Shown: piece by piece, positions 23,781-36,000 of the stretch
Numbering within the stretch: position 1 is the first letter of the stretch
Layout: each line of letters starts with the position of its first letter
From: Beta vulgaris subsp. vulgaris
Lineage: Eukaryota; Streptophyta; Magnoliopsida; Caryophyllales; Amaranthaceae
Length of the DNA stretch: 64,000 bases
Direction of reading: 5' to 3'
Assembly (NCBI RefSeq): GCF_026745355.1
Contig: NC_079202.1
Coordinates: 45,699,673-45,763,672, forward strand
Made by a program: the position numbers and the translations under genes
Notes under the pieces: generated by a model
Told to the model about the DNA's origin: nothing
The model's database searches: none
Seen by the model: the letters and a program-made list of their open reading frames with translations, nothing else

Positions 23781-25500
23781 TGTAAATGGTGGTTGAAATC
23801 ATTTTTGTGTTTTACTGATATCTCATTCTTTATTTTATTTTATTTCATTATGGATTATGTCTGGTGCCTTGTAATCCATTTACCTAAGTTGACCTTTTAG
23901 ATGGATCAAACAGTTCGTGCATGTTTGGCTTAAGTCAATGGAATTGGATATTTAGAGAGTGAATGCCAACAATAACTATTAGTGTGTTGCCATAGAAATT
24001 TGACACGGCTATAAATTAATGGAAATACTATAGTTACTCTTATATACTTGAAAACCATTAATCTATTTCTTATACCAAACATGTAATTGTAAATTTTAAA
24101 AATCTCATACAAATATTCCCCTTAAGTATTTTAAGTTTTGACTGGAAAATGCTAGATAAGTACAAAATAACTTGGTAAAGATAATCCAACCAATCATGAT
24201 GATGGAACGTTTTAGATGTTACTATCTAAATTAGTTTCGGACAAGTTAAATTAAGTAGTAATGCTTGATCAGTGTTACCTTGAAGTTGTATTAAGTGTGT
24301 ACATTTTCTTTTCTTTCGTATTTGATTTGTATACAATAATACAAGTGACAAGGATAAGGTTTAATTATTGATCTTAGATTTCAATTCTTTGGATTATATC
24401 AACTAAAATAGCTAATTTTCACACACCAATGGATGTTGAAAACATAGAATAATCAATCACAAATTATTATAAAAGACGGTCTAATTTTAATATAAAATTA
24501 TACAATCCAAGCCTATATTCTCCTAACAAGTCTATTTCATTTCTCTCGAACCTAACACTATTTCTAGGTATCTTGCACCATCCTAGTTGTCCATTCTCTT
24601 CTCCTCCCTTTGTTTCCTTTTGAATCTCGAATTACAACAAACAATTATAAAAAATAGTCTGACATTCTTATGGAGTGGATTGAATTAGTTACTAAATGGA
24701 TTAAATTAGCCACTAAATGAATTAAAGAATGTTAAAACTAACTACATTAAGCAGGTCACTAAATAGATTAAAATGATCACTAAATAGATTAAAGTAGTCA
24801 TTATATTAAGCAAGATGTTCCATTCTCTCCTTAACATTGGGCTTGGACCGCGCCTACTTTTAAATTAAAAGTAGACGATTTCTTACCAAATCAACTGATA
24901 ATCAATTTTTTGGAGAAAAGGAATTACCAAATATTTTTGAGGGGTGAATTGAAATTATTTAAATTCATATTCTTTGTGCCTATATGAGCCATGAGGTTTA
25001 ACTTGGTTATTGACACAAATCATAGTGGATAGAAGTTCTAGCATAGAACTACATCTGATCATAATTTAATATTTTTTTTCATCCATATATTGGGTCCATT
25101 GATCATGATTCGGTGAGTCACACATGAATTCTAAAAGAGGTGTACTCTTTATTTTTGCAATACCAGGCCACGTCTTTCTTTGTGTAGGGCTATATGCCAC
25201 GTGGCCCACATCTGCCATATATGCTGCTCAACTTTTATATATTGCCCCACAATTACTTAAAATTGCCTTCTAAAAAAATTGAAATTACATATATAATCTT
25301 TCTCTTTTCTTTCTTAAATTACCACCATCGTACCATCCCTCTCACCTCTTGCCTGGCTGCCACCACCACCCACCCACCTCACTCCACCACCCTCACCTCC
25401 ACTTCCTTCGTCACCCACAACCACCACCACCTTCGCGCGTCACGTCGCACAGAACCACCACCACCTTTGCAGCGTCACGTTGCACACAACCACCACTACC
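23781..25500. other. Intergenic AT-rich DNA
   Basis: No gene or recognisable element is seen. The region from about 24680 to 24800 has a few short direct repeats of the type CACTAAATRGATTAAA. From about 25330 it becomes CCACC-rich. Confidence 0.5.
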
Positions 25501-25503
25501 TTT

Positions 25504-25632
25504 GCGTAACCCAAAAGTGTGTGAATTTTTTTTATAACGGCGAACGTCCGGCCAGGACGTTCTAGCCATGGCGCAAACGTCCTGGCCGGACGTTCGCCAT
25601 TATAAAAAATTTCAAATGCTTTTGGGTTACGC
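25504..25632. repeat. Near-perfect 129-bp palindrome
   Basis: The arms 25504-25561 and 25577-25632 pair with only a few mismatches around a ~15-base loop containing CCATGG. Outer ends are GCGTAACCC / GGGTTACGC and the inner part is AACGTCCGGCCAGGACGTT, itself almost self-complementary. The transcript would be a very stable hairpin. CCACC-rich DNA on the left and GGTGG-rich DNA on the right extend the symmetry loosely over about 500 bases. Confidence 0.9.
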
Positions 25633-25683
25633 GGCTGTGGTGGACGACATTAGGTGACGGCGGTGGAGGTCGCAAGCAATGAA

Positions 25684-25845
25684 AAGGTAGGTGGTGGTGG
25701 TGGAGGTGGTGGGTGGTGTGGAAAAGAGGAGAGGGTGAAATGGCAGTAGGTTGGTGGTGGTGGCGGTGGAGTGGTGTGGAAAAGAGGAGATGGTGAAATG
25801 ACAGTAAGTTGGTGGTGGTGGGTGGTGTGGAAAAGGGGAAAGGAT
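25684..25845. repeat. GGTGG-rich minisatellite
   Basis: About three units of 50-70 bases share GTGTGGAAAAGAGGAGA, GGTGAAATG and (GGT)n runs. Proline/threonine-rich open frames on the minus strand here are artefacts of the repeat. Confidence 0.75.
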
Positions 25846-26949
25846 ATCATACTCATAATACATATGGGAATATGATAAAATTTGTAAATTTTAATAGAAG
25901 AGGAGAGAGAAACCACCCTTACAGTAAAACCTTAATTCTTTATTCAATAATAAGCTAAAATTAATAACAAAACTTTAGGGAGTGAGTTGTTAAATAAGGA
26001 AAGAACTATAAAACGGAGTATCAACTTAATCGTTGTCGTTTTTGCCAAGTTGCTTAATGAGGAATTATACCACAAACTCATTCATGAGAAGAACGTATCA
26101 CTATGAAGCAGATGGATTAAGAAGTTTTTTTTGTAGTAGATAACGTTAGTTGATGCACACTAATATGACTTTTTAGCCTTAGTTATCGTGTTATCGTAGT
26201 AAATCTACATTTGTCTTATACTAATTATGTTTACACTCTTTAATTAATTTAGGTAACCTGAAGTTGATCTTAGTAATGGTTAGATATGTTATTATGTTAA
26301 TAACCTTTGCTTTTCATTTTTCAAACCGACCAAAATATTAACATCGACAAGTTTTTGAGAGCGATTTGCATGACATATTATTGAATTAAGCCAATGCATA
26401 AACTTCTGAAAGCGGTTTGTGACAAGTGGCAACAAGTGAGCTTTAGTTTCATTGTGTGAGATGAGGTGGGTAGGGCTTAATGTTTGGGCCTTGGACAGTT
26501 GGACTGGGCCCTGAGATAGGCAAATCCTATAGGCTTACTTCTATGGACCAAAAAAGAAGCTACAATAGCATGACAGCATATATGAGATTTAAGTCTTTTT
26601 TTTTTTTTTTTTTATAAGAGATGAAGTCTAGTTACTAAAGGTAGTTAGTCATACTCGATCTTTTTTTCTTTTTTCATTACTGCTCCACTTTGTCTTTTAC
26701 ATCTCAAATCCACAAATTTTAATATGTTTAAGTCTCAGTGAGTGAAGTCCATAAAAAAATGTAAATTTATGAAAGAATATGTCAAAACAAACTCAACGAC
26801 ATATTATATAATAACATTTATATTTATGTATTTGGAAATAGCTAGGATCAAAGTGATTAAGAGCAACTAATAGAATGAAAGGAGTATTCAGTATGAATTA
26901 GACAAGTTAGTTCACCTGTATTAGTGTTCATCATGTAGGACAAATATGG
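25846..26949. other. Intergenic DNA, no gene seen
   Basis: It is AT-rich with a T run at about 26594-26612. It ends at TATGG (26945-26949), the left target duplication of the Tat element. Confidence 0.5.
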
Positions 26950-27394
26950 TGTTCCGGTATGGGATAAATTACAGGGTTTTGAACCGTTAAGTCCTTGTAT
27001 TGAAGCCGGTTTGGATCACTGCAAAAGAGAGTAAGTAAACTAGCCTCGGGGGTTGATCCGAGGAACGCCCCTCCGATGCCTAAGTCAGTATTTGGGTAAA
27101 GCCGGTAGCTCTCAAGTACAATGTATTGGGATTCGTGAACGTACCTCATGACTCAGATCAACGGAGTATTTATAGGGACCCGGATAAGCCCATATATGGG
27201 TTGGGCCCGGTATTTGCGGGAAATATCCCCAAGAATATTCCCTTAGGATATATTCTTATCTTTTACTGAAAGTATATCTTTTAGGCCCGTAGGCACTGGA
27301 GATATAGGCTGGATCCAAGCCCAGGATCGTAAGCCCAAAAGCTACTAAACCGGTATTATGAAAACCGGTATGGAACTTAGTCTGCCCCCATACA
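26950..27394 (-). repeat. 3' LTR of the Tat element
   Basis: On the minus strand it runs TGTATGGGGGC ... CCGGAACA. A minus-strand TATAAATA lies at 27167-27174. The 15 bases beyond 27394 (minus-strand GGCTTGGGGGCTAGT) are the polypurine tract. Confidence 0.92.
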
Positions 27395-27592
27395 ACTAGC
27401 CCCCAAGCCAGTATGACTAGCATAGACATATCCTGCTTTGTAGGTTTTGAACCGTTAAGGGACATGCTGACTTACTTCTGGCGGGAGAATGCGAAACGTT
27501 GGCCAGAGAATTCCAACCGTTGCCTCGAGCTGCGCGCCTGCATTAAGAGCTCTCCAGGAGCAACTGCTTTACAGCTGGGTGCTACTAAATTA

Positions 27593-27660
27593 CACGTGGC
27601 ATGATCAGGACGGGAAGACGAAGAGTCACTTAATCTCGACCGCGACTTCCTCTATAAATA
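27593..27660 (+). promoter_or_regulatory. Putative promoter of the antisense gene
   Basis: A G-box CACGTG (27593-27598, in ACACGTGGC) lies about 55 bases upstream of TATAAATA (27653-27660) on the + strand. A CT-rich leader and the ATG at 27886 follow. The site is just inside the retrotransposon's 3' LTR and points away from it, so LTR and antisense promoters would be divergent. This is motif evidence only. Confidence 0.6.
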
Positions 27661-27885
27661 CCTCTTGGGCGCCCGCTTCCCTCATTTTGCATTTTATCTC
27701 TCTTGCGTTTGATTTCATAACGGACTTTCTCTCTCTAACTCCCCTTTTTGCGCTCTTGACGGTTGTGCGCGACTTCTCCTTCCAGCCTCACGCTATTTGT
27801 TGATTTCGGTGCTTTTACTCCTCGCATTCCTACTTCCAGGTATTTTATCGAAACTTTTTCCATCTTTCATACCGTCTTATTTATA

Positions 27886-30800
27886 ATGTCTTCCAATTCC
27901 GAGAACTCTGACTCACAAAATATCTCCAAAAGCCCTTCCGTCATGACGAAAAGTGACGTAGATTCTGATAGTACCTCCCTTAGATCTGTGGGGGTTAATG
28001 ATTCACCCATGCCTGATCCCGGCCATGAACATAGGATCAATAGCCAGAGAGACTGTAGTGTTTCCGGTAGACAAGAGGATGAACCGGCCATTCGTGCCTC
28101 CCCCTTGGGGATAGTGGTAGGACAAGCTGAGGCTTTAGGGGTGAATGCCTATGGACAATACGGGACCATGGTAGGTTTAGCGGAACATTCCCCAGAGCTA
28201 TTTCCTTCCGGTAAGCCCCCCATCCACCGTTCTACTTTTGAGATTGGTGAGACTTCCCGCAGACCGGTTCCTAGGGAAATTCCGGTTTCTCCTGTGCACT
28301 CGGATGCCGTTGAGAGCATAGAGAGGTATGTGGCGGAATCTGACGAGGAGTCCACTACCTTAGAGGATGAGGATGATTCAGACCGGGATGACCCTCCGGA
28401 AGTTATTCCTGAGGAGTCAGATGAGGATAACTTAGCAGAACTGTTCATGCCGCCTAGTGACGAAGGTTGTGCCGCCGGTGTTCAGTTGGATAGCGGCTGG
28501 GCCGACACTTGCCGAAAGAGCAAGTTCCTTATCAAGGGCCCGAAATATTTTGCTTTCCCTAAGGGATACCGACTGGTACTCCCGGCTGAAGGGAGCCGTG
28601 TCACGGATTGCCCTTCCGGCCATGTGGCTATTTATGCCCATATGCTTGATTTTGGGATGAGATTTCCCTTGGACCCTTTCTTTGTAAAAATTTTTAAAGC
28701 CTGGAACATATGCTTGGCCTAATTTACCCCCCTAGAATGGCGGAACCTGATGGCTTATGCCTGGGTGGTTCATTACAAGGGATTCCCCGAGACCCTGAAC
28801 CTCTTTCGTAAGCTGCATTGGATTAAGGATGATGGCTCTGCCAAAGGTAAGGGGGCCGGGAAGAAGAAAAGAGCCCGGGATGATGAGCTCGAAGGCCGGG
28901 GTGGATGGATGTCCTTATATACTAAGGCGGGAAAGTTAACGGTATATCCCAAACCGAGTTCTCTCAAACTCTGGAGAGGCCGGTTTTTCTGGGTGCATGT
29001 ACCGGATGATTTCCCCTGAGGCGTTAGTGGACGAAGCCTCGCTCTTGGATGGAGCACATAAGAGACAGGGGCTTAACTCGCAGGGAGAGAGAGGCGTATG
29101 ATTTCTTTGCGTCTGACTCCATCCCAGCCTTACGAGGCAAAAAGAGGATACCGGTTCCCAAGTACTGGCTTCCTCATGCCAACTATGTGTTTACGAACCC
29201 TGCTCTGTCGGCCTTAGGTTTCTACGAGTCTGATCCCTATGGTGTGTTTATGTTTCTGCTTTGATTTTCTGCTTTTGCCGTTGTATTTTTATTTCTGAAA
29301 TGTACTAATTGTGATTCCTTCTTTGTTGTTTTCTATTTTCAGGCCGGGACTTTTTAATCTGCGAGGCTCTTCACGTCGATCGGAAATACCGACCGCTTAG
29401 TAACATGCCTCCCAAGCCTCATCGTCGATTCGTTCCTATTCAACTACCGGCTGGCGGTGGTCGAGGAGGCCGCGGAGGTCGAGGGAATGACCGGAATTCC
29501 GGTCCTGACGAGGACTCCAGGGATTCCAAGCCCCTGTTGCGCCGTCAGGCCGAGGTCGTTGCTCAGAAAGGAAGTCTGAGCAGCACAACGAGGAGCCGCC
29601 GGCAAAGAGGTCTGCTTCTAAGGCGAGCAAGGAGAAGGAAATCCCTGCTGCCATGTCTACCCTCCTTCTTACCGGCCGAGTAGCCGAAGTGGGCAGCTCT
29701 TCTTTGCGGCCCAAAATCTACAAGCAATTGACTCTGCCGAAAATGGTTCCCGGATTAGAGTCTTTTGCCAAGCCCAGAAAGGTGGGCTTCTTGGAGCGAA
29801 CCCGGATGGAAATACCGGATATTTTGAAGAAACGCTGGACTCGCTCTCCAGTAAAGAACGGAGAGAAGTTCGATCCAAAGCTGAACGTTTTGGACGACGA
29901 ATCTCTGTTGTTGGACCGTCCGTTAGAGGGCGGGAACTTGGGCTATCGTATTTTGAAAGCTATGCAGCTTAAATACGATATACCGGTGGACGAGGTGTAC
30001 ACGCTGGCGGCAACGCATGCGCACAACCTGGCCCTGGTAAGCTAAGCCTCCTGTTTTTTCTTTTCTTTGTCTTTTCAAGTGTGCTATCGGAAGTTTTTTT
30101 GTACTAACTTCTTGTTAATTTGCCTTTGTCAGTCGGCCCAGTCCGGTAAAGAGCTCTGTGACTTCTACCGGTACTTTCAGACTTCTTACTTCAATGAAGT
30201 AAAGGAGAACAAGGAGGTGAGAGGCCGGATTGCTGTCAAGGAGCAAGAGCTGGTAGGCGTGTCGCGCACCTAACAAAAATAAATAACCTAACTAATCCTC
30301 CTAACTATGTAGTAGGGTAAGTCAGAGTCGATCCCACAGAGAGAAAGCTGTTCTATGATTAGCCCTTAAATAACGGTAAGACTAAGGGGATTAATATCAA
30401 GAATAATGGTGGAATTAAACTATACTAATCAATATAAAAATAAAAGACTTCTACAGTTAAGTATCCCCACTAGCATGAAATATACAAAATAATTTCTACC
30501 CCAAACTAATAAATTAAATGTTCACAAGGAAAAGTACACCCTATAAAGTACCATAAACCTCTCCCGAGTATCTATGGCTTCTCTAATATGCATTCAAGCC
30601 TACTCCCGTGGAATCATGCAAATTAAAGACATTAAACACGGCACTTTAACTTCCTAACAATCCATTCTACCTACTCCCATGGAGAACTTCATGTCCTTAA
30701 TTGAAATACTCAAATCCGTCAAAATCCAACTCCCGTTGTGATCAAGACAATGGAATCATAACAATACTAGTTATCCCTAATCTAGTATTGGAATATGCAC

Positions 30801-31930
30801 AATCAATTAAGCAAGAACAATTAACAATTAATATGAGAATTTAAAGAAACAATCATGTATTAAACCATACTAGGGTTCAACTTAACCATAGATAAAAGAA
30901 ACTACTCTATCATGAAATAAATAATGAAATCTAAATCTATAAAGAAAAGCATAATCAAAGAAATCAACAAAAGAAACTAATAAAACTCATGAATTAATGA
31001 AAAAAGAATAAAAACTAGGGTTTACACTAAAAACTAGAGAGAAAGAAGAAGAGAGAAAACTAAAACCTAAAAACCAAGAAGTAACGTGAGAGGGAGGAGG
31101 AGAGAGAAAGAATGAAAACCTATCTAAACAAATATTCAATAACCTAATATGACTTGGAAAGTAATTTACAAAATAAGGAAAGTCTTAAATAAATCATTAA
31201 TAGGCGGATTAGTGATTCGCGCGTACACGTGGCAGATTCCAGCAGAAACAGTGCAATCTTCCGAAAGGCATAACTCCTTGACTAGAAGTCTCCTCGGGGC
31301 GTGCCACCTATCGTTGGAAAGCTCTTCAATTCTAGTTTCCAAATATGCTAGAATTACTCGATTCTAAGAATGACATCAAAAGTTACGATCATAAGAGTAG
31401 ACATGACTCTTTTTCACATTTCTTCTAATGATTTTCCGCTTCGTTTTTGCTCAAACTCGTACTATGACATATCCATACGATCCTTATGCATTGTAGCTTC
31501 CTTCCAAGTGCTCATAATCCTCAAGCTTAATTAATCATACTCCAAATATGTCCTCAATGCCTGAAATTCATCAAAAACAAGAAAACATACCGAATAGGAG
31601 AACGAGCGTGAGGCCGTGAAGGAGTACCAGAAGGGGATGGACTTCGTCTCTCGCTTACTAAATCGGTACAATGGCGGATGGTCAGCTGCCATGAGGTGCG
31701 TCCGGCATACCTTTCCGGACCTTGACTGGTCCAAGATTGAGGACGCCCATGGGCAGCAAGTTCATGGTCTACCGGTTGAGGGCGAAGTCTTAGACCCTGG
31801 TGTCACTGAGGCCGACATTGCCAACGCGGATCCCCGGGCGGAGTTCGAAGAGGACGAGGAGGCCGCCAACGACGCTGCTGAAGTTGCCAACACTGCTATC
31901 GGTAATGACAAATCGGAAGAGCAAGTGTAG
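27886..31930 (+). pseudogene. Spliced antisense gene of the Tat element (PF04195-like)
   Basis: It lies on the strand opposite gag-pol. Exon 1 starts at ATG 27886 (MSSNSENSDSQN). It has an acidic Ser/Glu-rich segment, then the 'putative gypsy-type transposon' domain (MLDFGMRFPLDPFFVKIF..., about 28640; EWRNLMAYAWVVHYKGF, about 28735). Intron 1 is 29242-29342. Exon 2 begins in the conserved RDFLICEALH segment, has an RG-rich run (GGGRGGRGGRG), and ends at the intron 30037-30132. Exon 3 is cut at 30251 by an LTR and resumes at about 31598 (EREAVKEYQKGMDFVSRL), ending TAG 31928-31930 after an acidic tail. Damage: TAA at 28720-28722, a frameshift and TAG near 29015-29027, a frameshift near 29575. 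Similar antisense ORFs are known in Tat elements; function unknown. Confidence 0.85.
30251..31597 (-). mobile_element. Athila-related LTR inserted in the antisense gene
   Basis: The + strand starts TGGTAGGCGTGTCGCGCACC, identical to the end of the LTR at 59174. It continues with the same AACCTCCTAACTATGTAGTAGG and CGA(A/T)CCCACAG segments. It carries the shared block at 31268-31328. Its other end, near 31580-31597, does not match the other two LTRs. The duplication is not clear, so it may be a solo LTR of a subfamily or a truncated copy. Exon 3 of the host gene is split by it. Confidence 0.75.
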
Positions 31931-32332
31931 TCGTTGACGGCTCTGAGGAAGAGGATCGTGCTGAGTAGATAGGCTTTTTCCTTCTTTCCCTCCCTTGCCC
32001 TTCTTGTATTGGGTCACTTTGTGGGTGGTGTGCTTTTTGCGATCATAACGTCTTTTCCCTTGCGCAGCCAAACTATCTTTATCGTTCTGTAAATCCGTTG
32101 CTCCTGTAATCGGTAGCTAGCTTTTGGTTTTACGGTCATGCCGTCTGTGGTTGACTGCTTAGTTTTAGGGCTGTAACGTTTTAGTTTGTTAAGGACAAAT
32201 ATATTTTTCAAGTATGGTGCCATTTTTATCACGTTTTTACCTTTGTTATCGGTTTAATCAATCATGCCTCCAATTCATTATTAGCGGCTTATTGCACGTT
32301 TTGATCAATTATTACCGTTAACTCGTATATTC
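31931..32332. other. 3' region between the antisense gene and the tandem array
   Basis: T-rich sequence with TTTGTT elements follows the antisense stop and is the likely 3' untranslated region of that gene. No open frame of interest is seen. Confidence 0.45.
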
Positions 32333-32850
32333 CGGCAGATCCACGAAGGTCATTGACCGGTGTAACATTATTGATTGGTTCAGCAGATCCACTAAGGTCA
32401 TTGACTGACCAATCAATAACATTTAATTATTCATCCCGGCAGCGGCAGACCCATGAAGGTCATTGACCGGTTTAACACTATTGATTATTTCAGCAGATCC
32501 ACTAAGGTCATTGACTGACTAATCAATAATATTTAATTATTCATCCCGGCAGATCCACGAAGGTCATTGACCGATTTAACACTATTGATTAGTTCAGCGG
32601 ATCCACTAAGGTCATTGACTGACTAATCAATAATATTTAATTATTCATCCCGGCAGATCCACGAAGGTCATTGACCGGTTTAACACTATTGATTAGTTCA
32701 GCAGATCCACTAAGGTCATTGACTAACTAACCAATAGTATTTAATTATTCATCCCGGCAGATTCACGAAGGTCATTGACCGGTTTAACACTATTGATTAG
32801 TTCAGCAGATCCACTAAGGTTATTGACTGACTAACCAATAGTATTTAATT
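32333..32850 (-). repeat. 104-bp dimeric tandem array between pol and the antisense gene
   Basis: Five units start at about 32333, 32443, 32547, 32651 and 32755. Each unit consists of two related ~52-base halves. Half A has GATCCACGAAGGTCATTGACC and half B has GATCCACTAAGGTCATTGAC. The second unit has a 6-base duplication. It lies in the untranslated stretch after integrase, where Tat-lineage elements are known to carry variable tandem repeats that can seed satellites. Confidence 0.9.
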
Positions 32851-33016
32851 TGTTCTTCCAGTATTGAGACGTTGTGTGTGAAAGATGCTCATTTTATTAA
32901 AATAAAACGGCTCTTTTCGGTCATGCCGGAATTATTGCCTACAATGAACTTAGTAACTTTTTTCGGCATAAGCGCCTGATTATTAACTCTTACTGGCAAC
33001 ACTGCCTTTCTGCTAA

Positions 33017-36000
33017 TTATACGTAGTATCTTTTAAGGACACTGGCGTTCCAACTGTTCTTCAGTAGCTTGCCTGCCATATCTTCAAGCCGGTAGGACCC
33101 TGGTACTATTTCTTCTTTGACCAAGTAAGGCCCTTCCCAATTAGCCGTAAGCTTCCCATCTACATGGGCTTTTCCAGTTGCGGCCGTTCGCCTGAGGACG
33201 AGGTCTTTCTTGGAGATAGGGCGGCTTCGTACTCTTTTATTGTAGGCCTTGCTTATCCGGTCTTTATATGCTGCCGACCTCAGCTCTGCTGCCAATCTGA
33301 CCTCCGGTAAGAGATCTAGGTCCTCTTTGTGTATCTGTTCGTTTAAGTTTGGCTCGTAGTTCAGGATTCGCCAGTTGGGTAATCCCACTTCTACTGGTAA
33401 TACTGCTTCTGCTCCGAAAGCTAACCTGAACGGTGTTTCTCCGGTGGCCTCCTTTTCAGTAGTCCTGCTGGACCATAATACTGCTGGTACCATGTCGGCC
33501 CATGCTCCCTTCAATTCATCTAACCTCTTTTTTAGGGCATTGAGGATCTGTTTGTTAGCAGCTTCAGCCTGGCCATTGCTTTGAGGGTGGCAAACTGATG
33601 AGTTGGCAAACTTGATGTTGTAGGGACGCAAAAAGTCGCGTATTGGGCCGCAATCAAACTGGACGCCATGGTCCATCACTATCCCCATCGGGATGCCGAA
33701 CCTAGTGATGATGTTCTGCCAGATAAACTTTTTTACCTGATTGGCCGTTATCTTTGTTGTTGGTTCTGCCTCAATCCATTTCGTGAAGTAATCAATCACC
33801 ACTATCAGGAATTTTCTTCCCCCATATGCCGGTGTGAAGGGCCCTATTATATCCATCCCCCACTGTGCGAAAGGGATTGGGTTCAAGATTGGCTGAAGGT
33901 CATTGGCCGGTTGGTTTATCACCGGCGCAAACCTTTGACATTTGTCACACTTTTTTACATAGGCTTGGGCATTCGCTAGCATTGTGAGCCAGTAGAAACC
34001 TGCTCTCAGCGCTTTAAGTGCCAACGCCTTTCCACCGATATGGTTCCCACAGACCCCTTCATGAATCTCCTCAATTATTTTCGTTGCTTCGTGGGCCGTG
34101 ACGCACCTTAGCAGAGGCAACGAGAATCCTTTCTTGTACAGCTGTCCTTGAAAGACGCAGTACCAAACAGAGTCTCTTTTCAATTTTTTCGCCGCCATCT
34201 TATCTTCCGGGAGCTCACCCTTGACTTTATATGCCAAAATACCATCGTACCATTCTGGTTCAGAGGTGATTGTATTAACGGACACTGGGATAACCTCTAT
34301 GCTTCTTTCTTTTAACGTCTCTACCATGACGCTCCTTTTCTTGTCACTGAGACTGGAGCTTGCCAACTTTGATAGGGCATCTGCCGCCATGTTTTCTGCT
34401 CTCGGAACCAATTGCACTTCAAAGCTCTGCAACCCTTTTACCATGCTCTTGACTAGGTTGAGGTATTTCTGCATTACCGGTTCTCTAGCTTCATACGTCC
34501 CTTCTATTTGGCTCGATATTAACTGCGAGTCCGTTATCATGGTGACGTTTTTGGCTCCAGCCGCAATGCTCAGACTTAGTTCGGCCAGGGCTACTTCGTA
34601 CTCAACTTCATTGTTGGAGGCTTTAAACCCGAAACGGATGGCATGCTCGAAGATTTCCCCTTCTAGGGACGTCATGACAACCCCGGCCCCAGCTCCACTC
34701 TGGGCCGCTGATCCATCTACCTCAATTTTCCACCTGCCGGTGGATTCTATCGTCTCAGTGTAGGTTGTCTCCACTATGAAGTCAGCTAGTGATTGGGCTT
34801 TGATTGCGGTACGCGGCCGGTATTCTATGTCAAACTCCGAGAGCTCTATTGCCCATTTTAATAGTCTGCCTGTGGTGTCCAGCTTGTGGAGAGCCTTTTC
34901 CAGGGGATGATTGGTAAAGACTTGAACAGTGTGAGAGTCAAAGTATGGTCTGAGCTTCCTTGCTGCAATTAAGACGGCATAGGCCATCTTCTCTAGTAGC
35001 TCATACCTTTGCTCAGCGCCTGCTACCACGTGACTGACAAAGTATATTGGGCTTTGCTGCCCCTGCCGGTTTACTAGTAATACTGCCGCGACTGTCTTCT
35101 CGGTTACCGATACGTACAACTGCAGCTTCTCCCCCAACTCTGGTCGGGTAATGGTTGGCAGTTTCAGGAAGTGCTTTTTTACTCCTTCAAAGGCTTGCTT
35201 CTGCTCTTCCCCCCACTCAAACTTCTTGTTTCCTCTGAGTATCTTAAAGAATAGCAAGGCTTTTTTGGCCGATTTGGAAACAAATCTCGTGAGAGCCGCC
35301 ATCCTCCCGGTCAACTTCTGAATGTCCCGGATGCTCTTCGGCTCCAGGAGATCACTGATAGCTTTGATCTTGTTGGGGTTGGCATCGATCCCCCTTTCAC
35401 TCACCATGAAACCCAGGAACTTGCCGGATCACACCCCAAACACGCATTTCTTCGGATTTAGCTTCATCTAATGCTGCCGGATTGTTTCAAAAGTTTTCTC
35501 GAGGTCTACTATGTGGTCTTCTTCTGTTAAGCTCTTGATTATACTGTCATCCACATATACCTCTACGTTTCTGCCTTTTTGTCGCTCAAATATTTTGTCC
35601 ACTAGCTTTTGGTAAGTGGCACTGGCATTCTTGAGCCCAAACGGCATGGCCTTGTAGGCATAAACTCCTGCATCTGTAATGAAAGCCACCTTATTTCTGT
35701 CGGATTTCAGTAGACTTATCTGGTGATATCCTGAGAAAGCGTCCATGAAGCTTAATAGTGCGTGGCCGCTAGTTGAGTCTACCAACTGATCAATCCTTGG
35801 TAAGGGATAGCAGTCTTTTGGGCAAGCCTTGTTAAGGTCGGTGAAATCTACGCACATACGCCATGACCCGTTGGATTTCTTCACCATCACCACATATGCC
35901 AACCATTCCGGGTAATCGCAAGGTTCGATAAAGTCTGCTGCCAGCAACTTGTCCACTTCCTCCTTTATGGCTGCGTTCTTTTCGGCAGAAAAGTTACGCT

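Noticed and set aside
25194..25916. Pro/Thr/His-rich open frames on both strands
   Set aside because: They are translations of CCACC/GGTGG low-complexity repeats with no conserved domain.
27763..27885. Upstream extension of the antisense gene's open frame before ATG 27886
   Set aside because: There is no ATG in it; the frame is open by chance in the leader. The ATG at 27886 is used instead.
30246..31607. AGAGC/CGAGC as target duplication of the inserted Athila-type LTR
   Set aside because: The right-hand copy differs by one base and is not next to a CA end, so I did not claim it.
32333..32850. CRISPR-like spaced repeats
   Set aside because: Units are contiguous dimers without unique spacers in a plant retrotransposon; a tandem array, not CRISPR.
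34221..34763. 180-codon plus-strand open frame
   Set aside because: It is antisense to the second RNase H of Tat pol, with no domain of its own.
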